From: Salminus brasiliensis
Lineage: Eukaryota > Chordata > Actinopteri > Characiformes > Bryconidae
DNA: 64,000 bases
Direction of reading: 5' to 3'
Assembly: GCF_030463535.1 (NCBI RefSeq)
Contig: NC_132899.1
Span: 18,561,490 to 18,625,489, forward strand
In this document: positions 24,241-35,699 of the stretch, one piece after another
Position numbering within the stretch: position 1 is the first letter of the stretch
Layout: every line of letters begins with the position of its first letter
The notes under the pieces: model-generated
The model's input: only the letters and a program-made list of their open reading frames with translations
Databases searched by the model: none
What the model was told of the DNA's origin: nothing
Made by a program: the position numbers and the translations under genes

Positions 24241-27200
24241 ATGGAGCCCTATGGATCCATGTTAGACCACAACCAATCACAGACCAGTGGGCTTGACAGG
24301 ACATCTGCCGGATGGCATAAGCCCACACACTCCAGAAGCAGCAGCACTGCATCTTCCCGCCACTCAAGACAGGTGTGTTCCTGCTGCATCCTTACCTACA
24401 ACCACCCCTGATTTCCAGTTGTTCTGTCATTACAATGTAGTGGTTTCATTAGAACTGAAGAGTAAAGACGAGTAAGTACTGGCTCGTGGGGTGTAGTAAA
24501 CCTGTTGGACAACTTCTAAATCTCCAATTAAAAGTCTAAAGACAAACCAGTCTTAACGAGTCCCACAAATGCGCTTTGCTCTTTGTTACTGCATACACAC
24601 GTGCTTTAGAGTGGTTCTATCTGTACAATAAAAAGAAAATAGATTAGAACATTCTCAACCTCCTGATACAGGCATACAGTAGTTGTGAGTGTCTTTCCTA
24701 TGGTGTAACAGAATGTAAAGGACTGGGAGATAATGGATGATCTGCAGGCAGAAATGGGCCCCAGTGTAGAGCCCATGCAGGACATGAGCCCTCCAGGTAT
24801 CTGTGAAGGCTATCTGATGAAGAGAAGAAAATGGCCCCTTAAAGGCTGGCACAAGGTTAGTAAAACATGGGCTGACCTTTTTTAAATTATTATTTATTTA
24901 TTTTATGTTTTGATAATTGATTGGTGATTGCGATATCTTTTACAGAGATACTTTGTGTTGGACAAAGGAACCCTTAGGTATTCAAGAAATCAATATGATG
25001 TAAGTAGGCTAGTCATTTTTGTAGCTGTGCCTTTTCCTATGACATTTTTAAGCTTCATACAAACTTCATATCCAAGTTCATTTTATAACACCTTCCCAAC
25101 AGAGTTCTAAGGGAAAATTAAGTGGGTCAATGGAGGTCAGTCTTGCAGTGATGTCAGTGAACAGAAAGTCAAGACGTATAGACCTAGATACGGGAGACAT
25201 TCTCTATCACATCAAGGTAAGCTGTATTGTTTAGTAAAATATATATTACAATGCGGTGTTAAAGCCAGTTAAAACACAAAGTGTCTTGTGATTCTCATCA
25301 AGGCAAAGAGCCACGACCTGTTCTACATATGGGTAACCAAACTGAGCGCTCATCGGATATATAAAAAGAATGAAGCAGCACATGTTCACAATGGGTTCCT
25401 GCAGGCCTTGTCTCATGGCGGCAACGTAGCTCAGAGAAATGGAGCTGTGCAAGATGTGGTGAGCCAGTTTGAGACATATTAACTCCCTTATTTCTATTGT
25501 AAACAGATACAATTCAGTTCTGCCTTCATCTGTTGTTGATATGAACTGTAAACTGGTACAAAAAACACTATTATCAAGTTCCTCCTCAGTAAAGTAGATG
25601 CTAAAAGCACACTGATTACAACTAGATAAAATCTAGTTCTGATTGTAATAGATCTTGAAAATAGTCAAAATATTAATACACAGCTTTGATTTTATAAAAT
25701 GTGTGCAAAATCTGAATTTTCACAGTATCAAAGCATATCTGGTTCATATGTGACTGACATGGCAGCACAGAGTACAGATCTGCCCTCTGCTAACCCTGGT
25801 ATCAATGGGAAAGTGTCGGCTTGGCTCCAGCAGGCCCAGGACCCTGACAGCTACACTCAAGGTATTCTGTTGTCTTCCCTCAGGTTTTCAATTCAACTTC
25901 TGAAATTGACAGTGCTTGCATGTGTATGTTTCACTGATTGTAAATATGCACAAAAATGCACATACTCTTCATATTCAAGAGAAAATGATATCAAAGCATT
26001 ACTATAAAACAAATTTTCTATCTTTAAATGTCTTTAAATATAAAGAAATTACCATCAGTTTCCTCCCTCTTTGACAGCAGCATTTCTTAGTTTTGGTCCC
26101 AAAGTACCACTGATCCTAACATTTTGGTGTTTTTCTTGTTTCTAATAAACCTTATTGTACCATATGACTTTGCCTTTATTATGCCTGATTGGGAAAACTG
26201 ATTGCAGAACCTGTATGAAAAAAAAAAAACTAAATTAAATTAAATATTATTAGTAAGGTTAGCAGTTAGTCCCCTGACTACACTCTCTCCCTTTAACAAT
26301 TGAATTTGAATAATGATGTTTAAACACTGACATTTGGCTGACACTGACATACAACTGACATTCTGAACCTACACTGGTCTGCCTGACTGGTCTGCCTGTT
26401 CAATCTTCAGGTGTGCCAGTTTATTTAAATGCTCTAGTGGTCTAGTTCGTCTAGCAGTTGAAGACAGTTCTTAGAGAATATATCCTTATTTGTTAATTCC
26501 CTGCTATATCACGCATACGTAACCTGGCAATTAACGGGGAGTTGAGTCAAGTGTGCTTGAGCAGAAAGACCACAGAACTATGCAGGAATCCAGGGCCCTC
26601 CAGGACCGAAGTTTGCTACCTCTGGAAGAAAAATAGAAACATTGTGTCTACCTATATTTCATGGACTGCAACCTATAACTATGACAAAAGGCAAAATTAG
26701 TAATATCCTAAAGTGAACACAAATTATTGATACAGCCTAGACAAGATGAAGAAAATTGGCCCAGTCGTCTCCATACCTCCTCTTTCCAGCAGTGTTCCAG
26801 CTCCAACCCACATCTAACACCCCATTCAGCTAATCAAGCAGCTCTTCGTTCGTATCAGGTGGGGGCCATTAGGGTTGGATCCAAAGTTGGCAGGAAGATA
26901 GCTCTCCAAGAGCCGGTTTGGAGACCACTGGCCTAAGACATTAGCATTAGTGTTTGAGCCAACAGCTCTTGACTTAATAAAACAGGATCTGGGTTGTGGC
27001 TACATGTGTTGAGCTCATTTCCTTTGCTATACTTTTTATTAACTTCCAGAACTGAACCGCTGTCAGATAGACTTGAGTGATCTGAATCGACTAGTCCAGA
27101 AGCTGCACTGCCTGGAATCAGGCCAGGCTTTTAGCAATGGAGAGCTTCAGAGGATCATCAGCATGCAGGTGAAAAGGGCAATACACCCTACACAGGATTC

Positions 27201-30200
27201 ACGGTCTTTATGACCGGTAGTTGAGTTTTTTTTTTTAAGTGACTACACTGCAATGCTTAACCCACAGAATCTCTCACTTGAAAAACCCAAAAAGAAATGT
27301 GGCAGGATCTGGGGCCACTCTCGCACGCTTTCTCGGGTTGAGGCTCTTGGAATGGTGAGGCTGCTCTATGATTGCCTTTATACTGGGAATCAAAATTAAC
27401 ATTTGCTGGATCATCTTCATTGTGCGCATTCTACATTTTGCTATGTTGAGAATTGCATAATCATTCTTTATGTAATTTGGTTTTAAATGTGTGTGCCACT
27501 TTGTGTTAGTTGCTGTAGAAACATTTCCTGTTTGTTTTGTCAGTTACTGCAGAAAAGTAGACCTCTCAGTAATTTAGTGAATTCCTTTTTTACATTAAGC
27601 CACTGCGTAGGATTACTAAATCGGTGAGTCAACACTTGTATGAGATTGTGATTAAGAGCTCTAAATGTTGCTTTCACATAAATAAATGTGGTAAAAGTGA
27701 TCAGAAACTGAATCAACAACAGCACTGGTTTATACCTCCTTTTCTCAATTAACAGGCACATGCTTATATAGATTGTAGTGTAGCCTCTGATCGCTGCATG
27801 GCTTTCACATTACTCTAGAAAATGTTTCCTCAACAATCTGAATGTGGGACTCTGAGTGGTTCAGAGGTCTAATGTGCTGCCACTATGGCCTGGGGTTTGC
27901 AAGTTCAAATCCCTAGCCATGTCGCTTTGCCATCAGCAGCCGGAGTCAGAGTGGGCACAATTGGCTGTGCTCTCTCCGGGTGGGTAGATGGTTCCCTTAT
28001 CACTCTTAAAGCAAATGTTAGCCAGCACACATGTCCATTAGCTAGTGCGGCAGAGCTGGGCATCTGGCATCTTTCTTCTAAGCGTGTCGGCTGCCTGGTG
28101 ATGCCGCATTGGCGGCAGTCCGGAAAAAGGTGATGGCTGGCTTTGTATGTATCTGAAAAGACATGTGTTAAGTCCTTACTCTCCTAGTGTCGGCAGCATT
28201 GTTAGTGCTAGGGGTAGTTAGGAACGGGTGGGTTAATTGGCAGTACCAAATTGGGAAAATTTTACAAAAGAAAACAAACACTGAAATCAAAGTGTTCAAA
28301 AACAATTATTTTTAAGATGAAGCCTTTTCCCAGAAATGAGAACGCATGCTTTACTTAATCTTTTCTGTGTTATCTTTGCCTCTTTAGCTATCATCTAGCC
28401 ACTTGAGCGTTTCATCCCATCTGGGCACCTCAGTGCCCTCCATCCCTGACTATGTCTACTCACAGCTTCCTCCCCCAGCCCACAACTCTCCTGAAACCAG
28501 GAAGCTCCACCAGGACATTTGTGCAGTCTCTCAAAGAGGTGAGGAACAATAGGACACCAACCAATATGGAATAGGATGGACTTCTAGACAGTGAAGACTA
28601 CTGACAGCGTCCTACTGTTTGAAAAAGTTTGAGTTTCCATAAAACTATCATAGTCAGATATGAAATGTGTAGCCCATCAAAAGAGTAAAAGTAATCCCTA
28701 AACTCAAGAATGGAATGAATTGGTTTGCCCTCTTTTCCTTACAGTGCATGCCTCTCTGAGGTCAGTGCATGATGCTCTATCTCAGGAGCGCCATCGGCTG
28801 CAAGAGGCATGGACCAGTGGGGAGCTCCGTCAGAACACTTCTGCTCAGATCAGCAGTCTATGTTCCACGTTAACTGAGGTGAGCATGCCAGAGGTTTATC
28901 AATAAAACAAAGTTTTCCAACAAACAGCTAAGGAATACTTTTGTAACAAGAACTAAAAAGGAAGTGAGATTACTACAGAATTTCCAAAACTGCAATGTTT
29001 TTCAAAGAACAGTTGAGGGACATCTCCCTCAACAAACCCTGGTATTCTGTATAGGATGTTACCACTGACAGCCTACTGAACCCTTGACTTGACTCATGGG
29101 AAGAAGGCATGTGAGCTGCCCCGGAATGCATTTCAGTATTTCATCAAAACCTATGGCAAAGAACAACTGCCTTCAACCACACAGAGATACACAGACTTCT
29201 TCCAGTTAATGCTAGATAGAGGTGTGATGATTTCACCTTTGTCCTGGCAGCCTACATTGTAAACTTTTAAGTGAACCACAATTGCTTAAAAGTGAAGTAG
29301 GCTAAATTCTAGCTTACAGTAATGATCTCACGATTACTGCTGGCAGAGACTGACTACTTAGATATGAGTTCACTTCAGTCAAGTTACTTTTCTAGGATGT
29401 AAACGCTAAAGCAAACATAGTGTTAAAGGGTGTTCATTACATTACAACTTATGGTAACACTTTTTTGGTCTGGGGTCCAAAAGTCTTGGACCACATTGAA
29501 TATCTGGAATTTTCACATTGAAAAACTTGAAACTGTAAATGTATAAAATCTAAACAAATTTGTAATATTGACCATGTTAAAGCAATCATTCAAAGATTGA
29601 GCACTCTGGTAACATAAAAAGGGGAAACAAAAGTATTCATGTAAGTGTAGTAATGAAATAACTTGTGGAGAAGTAGACAAGAAAATAAATGGAACTTATT
29701 ACATGTTTAGCATGAAAATGTCCTTTGTGATTTTGAACAGTGCAGATACATGCACTGTGGGGTGTGGGGTAATAGGAGACTTTTTTTTTTTTTTACTGAA
29801 GTTGATCTACAACCAAGACAATATAAGACATGAATAAAATGAATGCATACAATACAAGTTCCTAGTGATGGACAATCATCTGGAACCTTGTGCACTGGGC
29901 TTAACTCATATAGAAAATAAAATATGGGGTCCCAAAAAAGTGGTCTTGTGACTAAACTTGCCCCATGTTAAGTGTAAGTTGATCCAGCTGATAGGGTAAG
30001 ACGAGCCACCTGAAAAAACAAAGTTCTAACTATGCTCAATTCCACTAATAACTTTAAGAACATTAACCAAGCATTCCAATTTGAAAAATATTGCAAATAA
30101 TATGACTGCAGTTCTAAACCCTGAACATGGTTCGCAAACTCTCTAGGATTAAGAAATATCACCAAATTACCTTTGGTCCATTCATCATGACGTGGTGAAT

Positions 30201-33200
30201 TGCAAGATCTTTTGTTATCCCTCACTGTCTAAACTCTATGCAAGCGCATGTTCAGTCAGATGTGCAGTCCTGTCAAACAATTTCATGCAAGGTCAGAGTG
30301 CTCTGCCTCCTTGGAGTAATCCTACCACACTGTGAAACAGAGAAAGTTGTTTATTATCAAGCTAAAAGCAAGCTAATACTTGTTTGATCTTCTCCTTTCA
30401 CCTCTGGTTCTTCATCTGCTTGAGCAGTTGATTGCATTACTATGTTACTAGCCTTATCCGAAGACTTTAAAGTTCACACTGACCATTGTATACGTATCCA
30501 TGACCAGAACTACCATATTGGTGACTGCCTCGGACCACCCAAAGATTGCTCAAAAAAAGTGGCCAAGTTATTTTAATTAAATGCGTTCTTAGCCAATCTT
30601 GACAAGGCCTCAGAGGAGCTAATGCTAGTTCACTTTAGATACCCTGTGTGAAGAATGAATTAGAAGTCTCTAGCAAAAATCAGCACAAGGGTATTATCAG
30701 TGGATAAGAGGTGTGCATGACAGTTAGTGTAATTTACAGAGTTCATGGGGATGAGGCACCATGACTCTAAAGCCCAGGAGCACCACAGGCTCTTAATCCT
30801 GCTCTGTCTTTATCCCTCTCTCTCAGTCGGAGTCTGGACAGCGTGCCTCTGGCCGTCCACCCTCAGTAGCAGACTCAGCGGCAGAGTACTTTGATGCATG
30901 TGATGACATTGGAGGAAGCTCCTCTGAAGCATCGGATGAGTCAGGTTTGAGTGATGCCTCCAGTAACTCAGAGCCTGACGAGGGTCATGGTTAGTAATCG
31001 TACTCTTGTGAATCTTGTATTTGATTAGTCATGATGAGGCTCTCCTTTGGGTGTATAAGGCAGGAATGATTATGTCTGTGAATTATTGTGCTGTAATTGA
31101 GCTCATTTTTTGTCCTGATGAAATCTGCAGCAACAGCAACACGGAAGTACCGCGCCAGTCTTTCCAAGGCGCATTCCAAATCCAGGCGGGTCCTGCAGAA
31201 CACTGGCCGCCGGACCACTCTGCCTGCAGTCTGCCCTGATAATAGCCATGTAGGCCTCATGGCTATCCTTTATAACAATATTGGCAAGGACCTGTCACGT
31301 GTGTCCATGCCAGCAGCCCTGAATGAGCCCATCAATCTGCTCCAGAGACTATGTGAGGAGCTGGAGTACTCAGAGCTACTGGATATAGCCAACCGTACTG
31401 ATGACCCCTACCAAAGGATGGTAATGATTTTTCTACAGCTCAGTGATATGACTAGAATTGAGTGCTTGAGTGCTATGGTATCTTCAGAAATGGTGTTGGT
31501 ATGGTGTTGCAGGTAATAAATAAATAAATAAAGTTTTTCCTCTCTCATTAGGTTTACATTGCTGCCTTTGCGATCTCTGGATATGCTACAGCTCAATATC
31601 GCAACCGGTATAAGCCCTTTAATCCAGTTCTGGGTGAGACGTTTGAATGTGTAAGGGAGGACAGAGGCTTTCGCTATATCAGCGAACAAGTAGGTGATGG
31701 TTGTTACTGATCTCAGCTCAGATAAACGTGCTACTAGGCTATTTCTCATTCACTACAACTCTGTTCACAGGTTTGCCACCATCCACCCATCTCTGCTTGC
31801 CATGCTACATCTAATAACTTCTGCTTCTGGCAGGGTAGGTTACATTCCAGACTCCTAAGAAGAGAAAATCACCAAGCTCTGCTGGACACCAGTCATCATA
31901 ATAAATGTTTAGATGCTGCTGGACTACTGCACTAAAATACCCAATAATTTGAAATCATCTACAGATAAGCATAAGTTTTCCTTGTAATACTTCATTGGGA
32001 GGTAGTCCCAGTTCCCCAGTGCCAATAACGGTTTGTATTGGCATCAGTATTGGCATATACACTATCCCTTCAAATGTTTGCAGACACCCCTTCTAATACA
32101 TTCAGCTGCTTTGGGTTGCACTCTCTGCAAATGCACACACAGGGTCAAGTCCTGGTAGAGAAGTATTGCCAAAAGAATGGGACTCTCTGGAGTGGAGTTG
32201 TGCGTTGTAGAGTAGTGGAGCGGTGTTCTCTGGAAGGACGATGAGCCATTGAATACTTTACGGACAAGTAGGGAAGTTGGGGGATGATGTGGGATGGTGA
32301 TCATCCATCATCCTGACCTCAGTAATGCTCTTGTTACTGAATTCAAATCAAATCCAAATGAGCACAGACACATTTTTAATACACTTGATTTTGAAAGAAA
32401 TAAGGAAGGAGCATATATTCCAATACTTTGGTCCATATAGTGTATTTTCATAAAAATAAGACAAAATCAGCATCAGCCTCCAAAAAAAAATATATATATA
32501 TATAAATAAATAAAATAAATAAATCTGTATTCAACACATGACTTGTGCTGATTTTAAACTTTTCTATGTACAGACCAGAGGTGGAAGAATAAGTTCTGGG
32601 GAAAGTCTTTGGAGATAATGCCAGCTGGAATGGTCAATGTGACTTTATCAAAGTGAGAAGACCCATCTTCCTTTATGTTGTAAAGGTATTTTAACATTCA
32701 CACTCCTAGAAGACTAAGGCTAAAACTTCTTGATGCACATTTAGATATGGAGATCACTACGAATGGAATAAAGTGGTGACCTGCATCCACAACGTTCTCA
32801 GTCAGCAGCGATATCTAGAGCACTATGGGGAGGTCATCATTCGCAACCTCAACAGCTCAGTGTGCACCTGTAAAATTACATTTGTCAAGGTACGTCCTGT
32901 GAATGTGATCATATTTTGAGCATAAAAAGAAGAAACCGCACATACTCCGGTATTGATTAAGTAATCCACTCCATTGGTTTCTCCTCAGTCTCGCTACTGG
33001 GGCTCAGATACAAATAAAAATGAGGTTCAAGGGCAAGTGCTCGACCAGAGTGGGAATGTGGTGCACAGATTTGGAGGATTTTGGAATGAGGGAATCTTCT
33101 GCGATACGCTGCCCAACCCACAGTGTGTCTGGAAGCCAAGTAAGTGCAGAGTGATTGTTGTAGATCAGTGGCATTAATCATCAAATCATTTAAAAGATAA

Positions 33201-34133
33201 TAAGATTTAAGCATTTTGAGAGTTCTTTACAGTCTGAGGAGGCATCCTGAGACAGAAAATTTGGGAAGTTGTGACGTAAGCTGATGATAAATGACCTTGA
33301 TACCGTAACCACAGGATTCCACCTTTTCACCTCTTTATAAAGCACATCTTTCACCATTGTGGTGAAAAGCTATGGAATACAAATTCCCACATTTGTGGTT
33401 ATCGAGCTCTTTCATAGAAGTTAGATTCACTCCTAAAATATTTCACTTAAACCTTTAAGCCAGTGTTTTGAAACTGCAGTCTTCATTGTGTTTACTACTG
33501 TGCCGGTGCTGTCTTGCAGACCCTCAGCCTAAAGACTACCTCCTGTACTATGGCTTCTCCAACTTTGCATTGGAAATGAATGAGCTGACCCCTGATCTCA
33601 AACCTCTGCTGCCTCCCACAGACTCGCGCTTGCGTCCAGATCAGAGGTGAGGCTGTCAATCTGCGGTCACTCTGAAGACCAAAGTATAATAACTGAAACT
33701 TTTCAATCTACCTTGACAAAGTCCTTGGAGTACCTGTACACATTCAGTTGTGAAAAGCAGTGCTGGTAAACCAACTCTAATCTGATTGTCATGCCTCATC
33801 ATTGTGGTTAGGATGTTGGAGGAAGGCAGGGTGGAGGAGGCAGACAAGAAGAAAGATGAAGTGGAAGAAATACAAAGAGAGCGGAGGAAGGTGCTGTCCA
33901 AGAGAGGAGAAGAGCATATTCCTCGCTTTTTCAGGTGAGACAGCTCCTCACATAGGTTAGTTAGTCTGGATGAAAAGTAAGAGGGAAAAAACACTGAGTG
34001 TTGTATTTCCTCTGTCCCATGCAGGAAATCTATCGACACAGCTGGCAGAGATGTATGGGTGACAAATGGAACTTATTGGAAACTCAGAGAGAATCCTGGA
34101 TTCACCAACATTAAAAATGTGGAATTGTGGTGA
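24241..34133 (+). CDS. osbpl7: osbpl7, oxysterol-binding protein-related protein 7
   Basis: Twenty coding exons join in frame to 871 residues: 24241-24372, 24712-24855, 24946-24999, 25103-25216, 25303-25458, 25726-25861, 27050-27168, 27268-27354, 28388-28538, 28745-28878, 30827-30989, 31131-31420, 31552-31689, 31771-31834, 32574-32652, 32745-32889, 32989-33139, 33520-33646, 33812-33934, 34025-34133. It is a lipid-transfer protein of ER contact sites. A PH domain (about 74-172) starts [25 protein letters not shown]-type VAP-binding motif, EYFDACDD, lies at 429-436. The ligand domain (about 515-850) holds [47 protein letters not shown] and HYGEVIIRN, and ends [10 protein letters not shown]. The OSBP fingerprint reads EQVCHHPP, with Cys608 where Ser is usual. 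OSBPL3 and OSBPL6 are close paralogues; the position beside tbx21 and mrpl10 decides for osbpl7. Exon 2 could start nine bases later (24721) without frame change. Confidence 0.95.
27844..28262 (+). mobile_element. tRNA-derived SINE in an osbpl7 intron
   Basis: The head contains GACTCTGAGTGGTTCAGAGG (A-box region) and GCAAGTTCAAATCCC (B box), followed by TTTGCCATCAGCAGCCGGAG, GTGCTCTCTCCGGGTGGGTA, CATTGGCGGCAG and, near the end, GTGGGTTAATTGG. I recall this layout from a SINE family common in teleosts. It is full length or nearly so, about 420 bp, with many changes in the middle, and carries no protein; the apparent 82-codon frame at 27885 is part of it. Confidence 0.8.
32060..32442. mobile_element. 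Complete TA-flanked MITE (CACTATA family)
   Basis: It begins CACTATCCCTTCAAATG and ends CCATATAGTG, flanked by TA at 32058-32059 and 32443-32444. The ends are short inverted repeats (CACTAT/TATAGTG) as in Tc1/mariner-derived elements. The interior is non-coding. It lies in the osbpl7 intron 31835-32573 and is inverted relative to the copy at 38632. Confidence 0.75.
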
Positions 34134-35140
34134 TGCTGAGAGGGCGAGGAAAGAGTGACCCTTTGGAAAAGTAGAAGAGGCACCATTTTCCTGATTCTTG
34201 GTAAAACTGACATTGATGTAAACATGAGGCAAATTGTGGAGCACGGATGAACTGCTTAGAAGCCACTGAGCAAGAATAGTGCTCATACTCAGGGACCAAG
34301 CTTTCCCCAGTTTCCCCCTTTTAAGCTTTCAAGCTTAATCCTCTCTGTCCTGAACTGACCCTCAGGTGTTGTGGAATGCAATATGTATCTGACAATTTGT
34401 GTGTCCCTGTAGCACACATGGGATGTGTGAATCCATGGAAAGATACCTGTGTCGTGTTAGTGCTTTCTTTCAAGGTCATACCAAGGGATTGGTATCTGAT
34501 CTGATGATATTTTGCATGTTTTGAAATAACTGATGTTCGGGAGAAAGATCATACCTGAAACCCCTCCTCCCTACTAACTAGGGTCCTAGGCAAAGTTAGG
34601 AATGAAAAGGTGTCTCTGTCCTTAAAAAGGCGATTGACCTTCTTGCACAAAATACATACCCCAGACCACGTTTTCCATTCTCTGCCCTCCTACAGTCATA
34701 TTCAATGCCTCCTTATACCACAACCACATTGTAAATATGTGGTCTGAAGTCTGGTCTCACACAGTGTTATCTAGCTTAAGCCTTAACTCTTCTTACTGAT
34801 AAAGAATTTTTCCCTAGGGTAGAAATCTAAAGAGATTAGGGAGCTCCTTGTTACGGGGTGGTCAGGGAGCAGACCCAAGTGCAGGAACTTAAGGACAGAT
34901 CTTAAGTGATGCAAGGAGAGGGATGTGTGTAATGTGACTGGGCATGTTTTTGTGCACTGTGGGAGAAAAGTTTGATTTGATCCGGCAACCCTGGTAGTGG
35001 AGGACGCAAGCACAGGCAATGGCGGGAATTACACCCCTTAGAATTATGAAGTGAAAAAGATGGGAAAAACAAACAAAGACGAGGCCAAGATGGCGTAGCT
35101 CAGACCAAGTACAGTTAGTGCTAAAACCAAATAAATGCAC
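34134..35140 (+). other. osbpl7 3' UTR region
   Basis: No AATAAA is seen between the stop and 34848. The first one, at 35130-35135, lies inside the candidate LTR. Either the transcript uses a variant signal or it ends with the signal supplied by the inserted element. Confidence 0.35.
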
Positions 35141-35503
35141 CCAGCTGTCTCTCGCTCTCTGGAGAGGGAACTGATTGATGCAGATCTTTAAACAATGAAA
35201 CTGAAGCTCAAAGCTTCAACTCCTTTTATTTCTCTCTTCAAACATTCTTTAAACATTTCTCTTTTCAACTTCCTTCTTGTTTCAAACTGTTCTCTTTCTT
35301 TCTCTTCTGTGTACCGTACCGGTCACCCCTCTACAAAGGTGTGACAGAGAAGTGTTGCTTGTCACAGTCTTAAATGCTGTGACAGCCAGGTGTGTCTGGT
35401 TGGCACTGATTACTCCTAGAGGTTCTGGGAATTGGAGTTCTCTTGGGTAACAATGCCTCGTTGCCCTCTGCTGGTAGGCGGAAGCACAGACTGACCCCTT
35501 ACA
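34849..35503. mobile_element. Candidate solo LTR (655 bp)
   Basis: The segment begins TGTTACGGGGTGGTCAGG and ends GACCCCTTACA, giving TG...CA ends and an imperfect terminal inversion (TGTTACGGGG against CCCCTTACA). The flanks CTCCT and CTCTT could be a five-base target duplication with one change. An AATAAA lies inside at 35130. No reverse transcriptase or gag reading frame is present. A large MITE is the alternative. Confidence 0.45.
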
Positions 35504-35532
35504 CTCTTGGTATTTCACACTCTTGGTATTTC
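35501..35532. repeat. Two perfect tandem 16-bp units
   Basis: ACACTCTTGGTATTTC occurs twice in direct succession at the right edge of the candidate LTR. Confidence 0.9.
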
Positions 35533-35567
35533 ACTGGATTTTACAAACTTTCTGCACAATTACTGGC

Positions 35568-35645
35568 TAAATGTAAACAAATACATCCATAGCTGAATGA
35601 ATTCATTAGAAGTGTTGGCCACAAACATTTGGATGTAAAGTGTAC
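35568..35645. mobile_element. MITE end fragment (CACTATA family)
   Basis: GCTGAATGAATTCATTAGAA followed by CCACAAACATTTGGATGTAA and AGTGTAC matches the right end of the copy at 38632-39069. The left part is missing. Confidence 0.55.
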
Positions 35646-35699
35646 CACAATATCAACATTACATATACAACTTGACACATTGACCAATAAAATGGCTAT

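Noticed and set aside
27844-27915. tRNA gene
   Set aside because: A- and B-box-like words occur, but no cloverleaf can be drawn and a SINE body follows, so it is a SINE head.
27885-28133. 82-codon frame on plus
   Set aside because: It lies wholly inside the tRNA-derived SINE.
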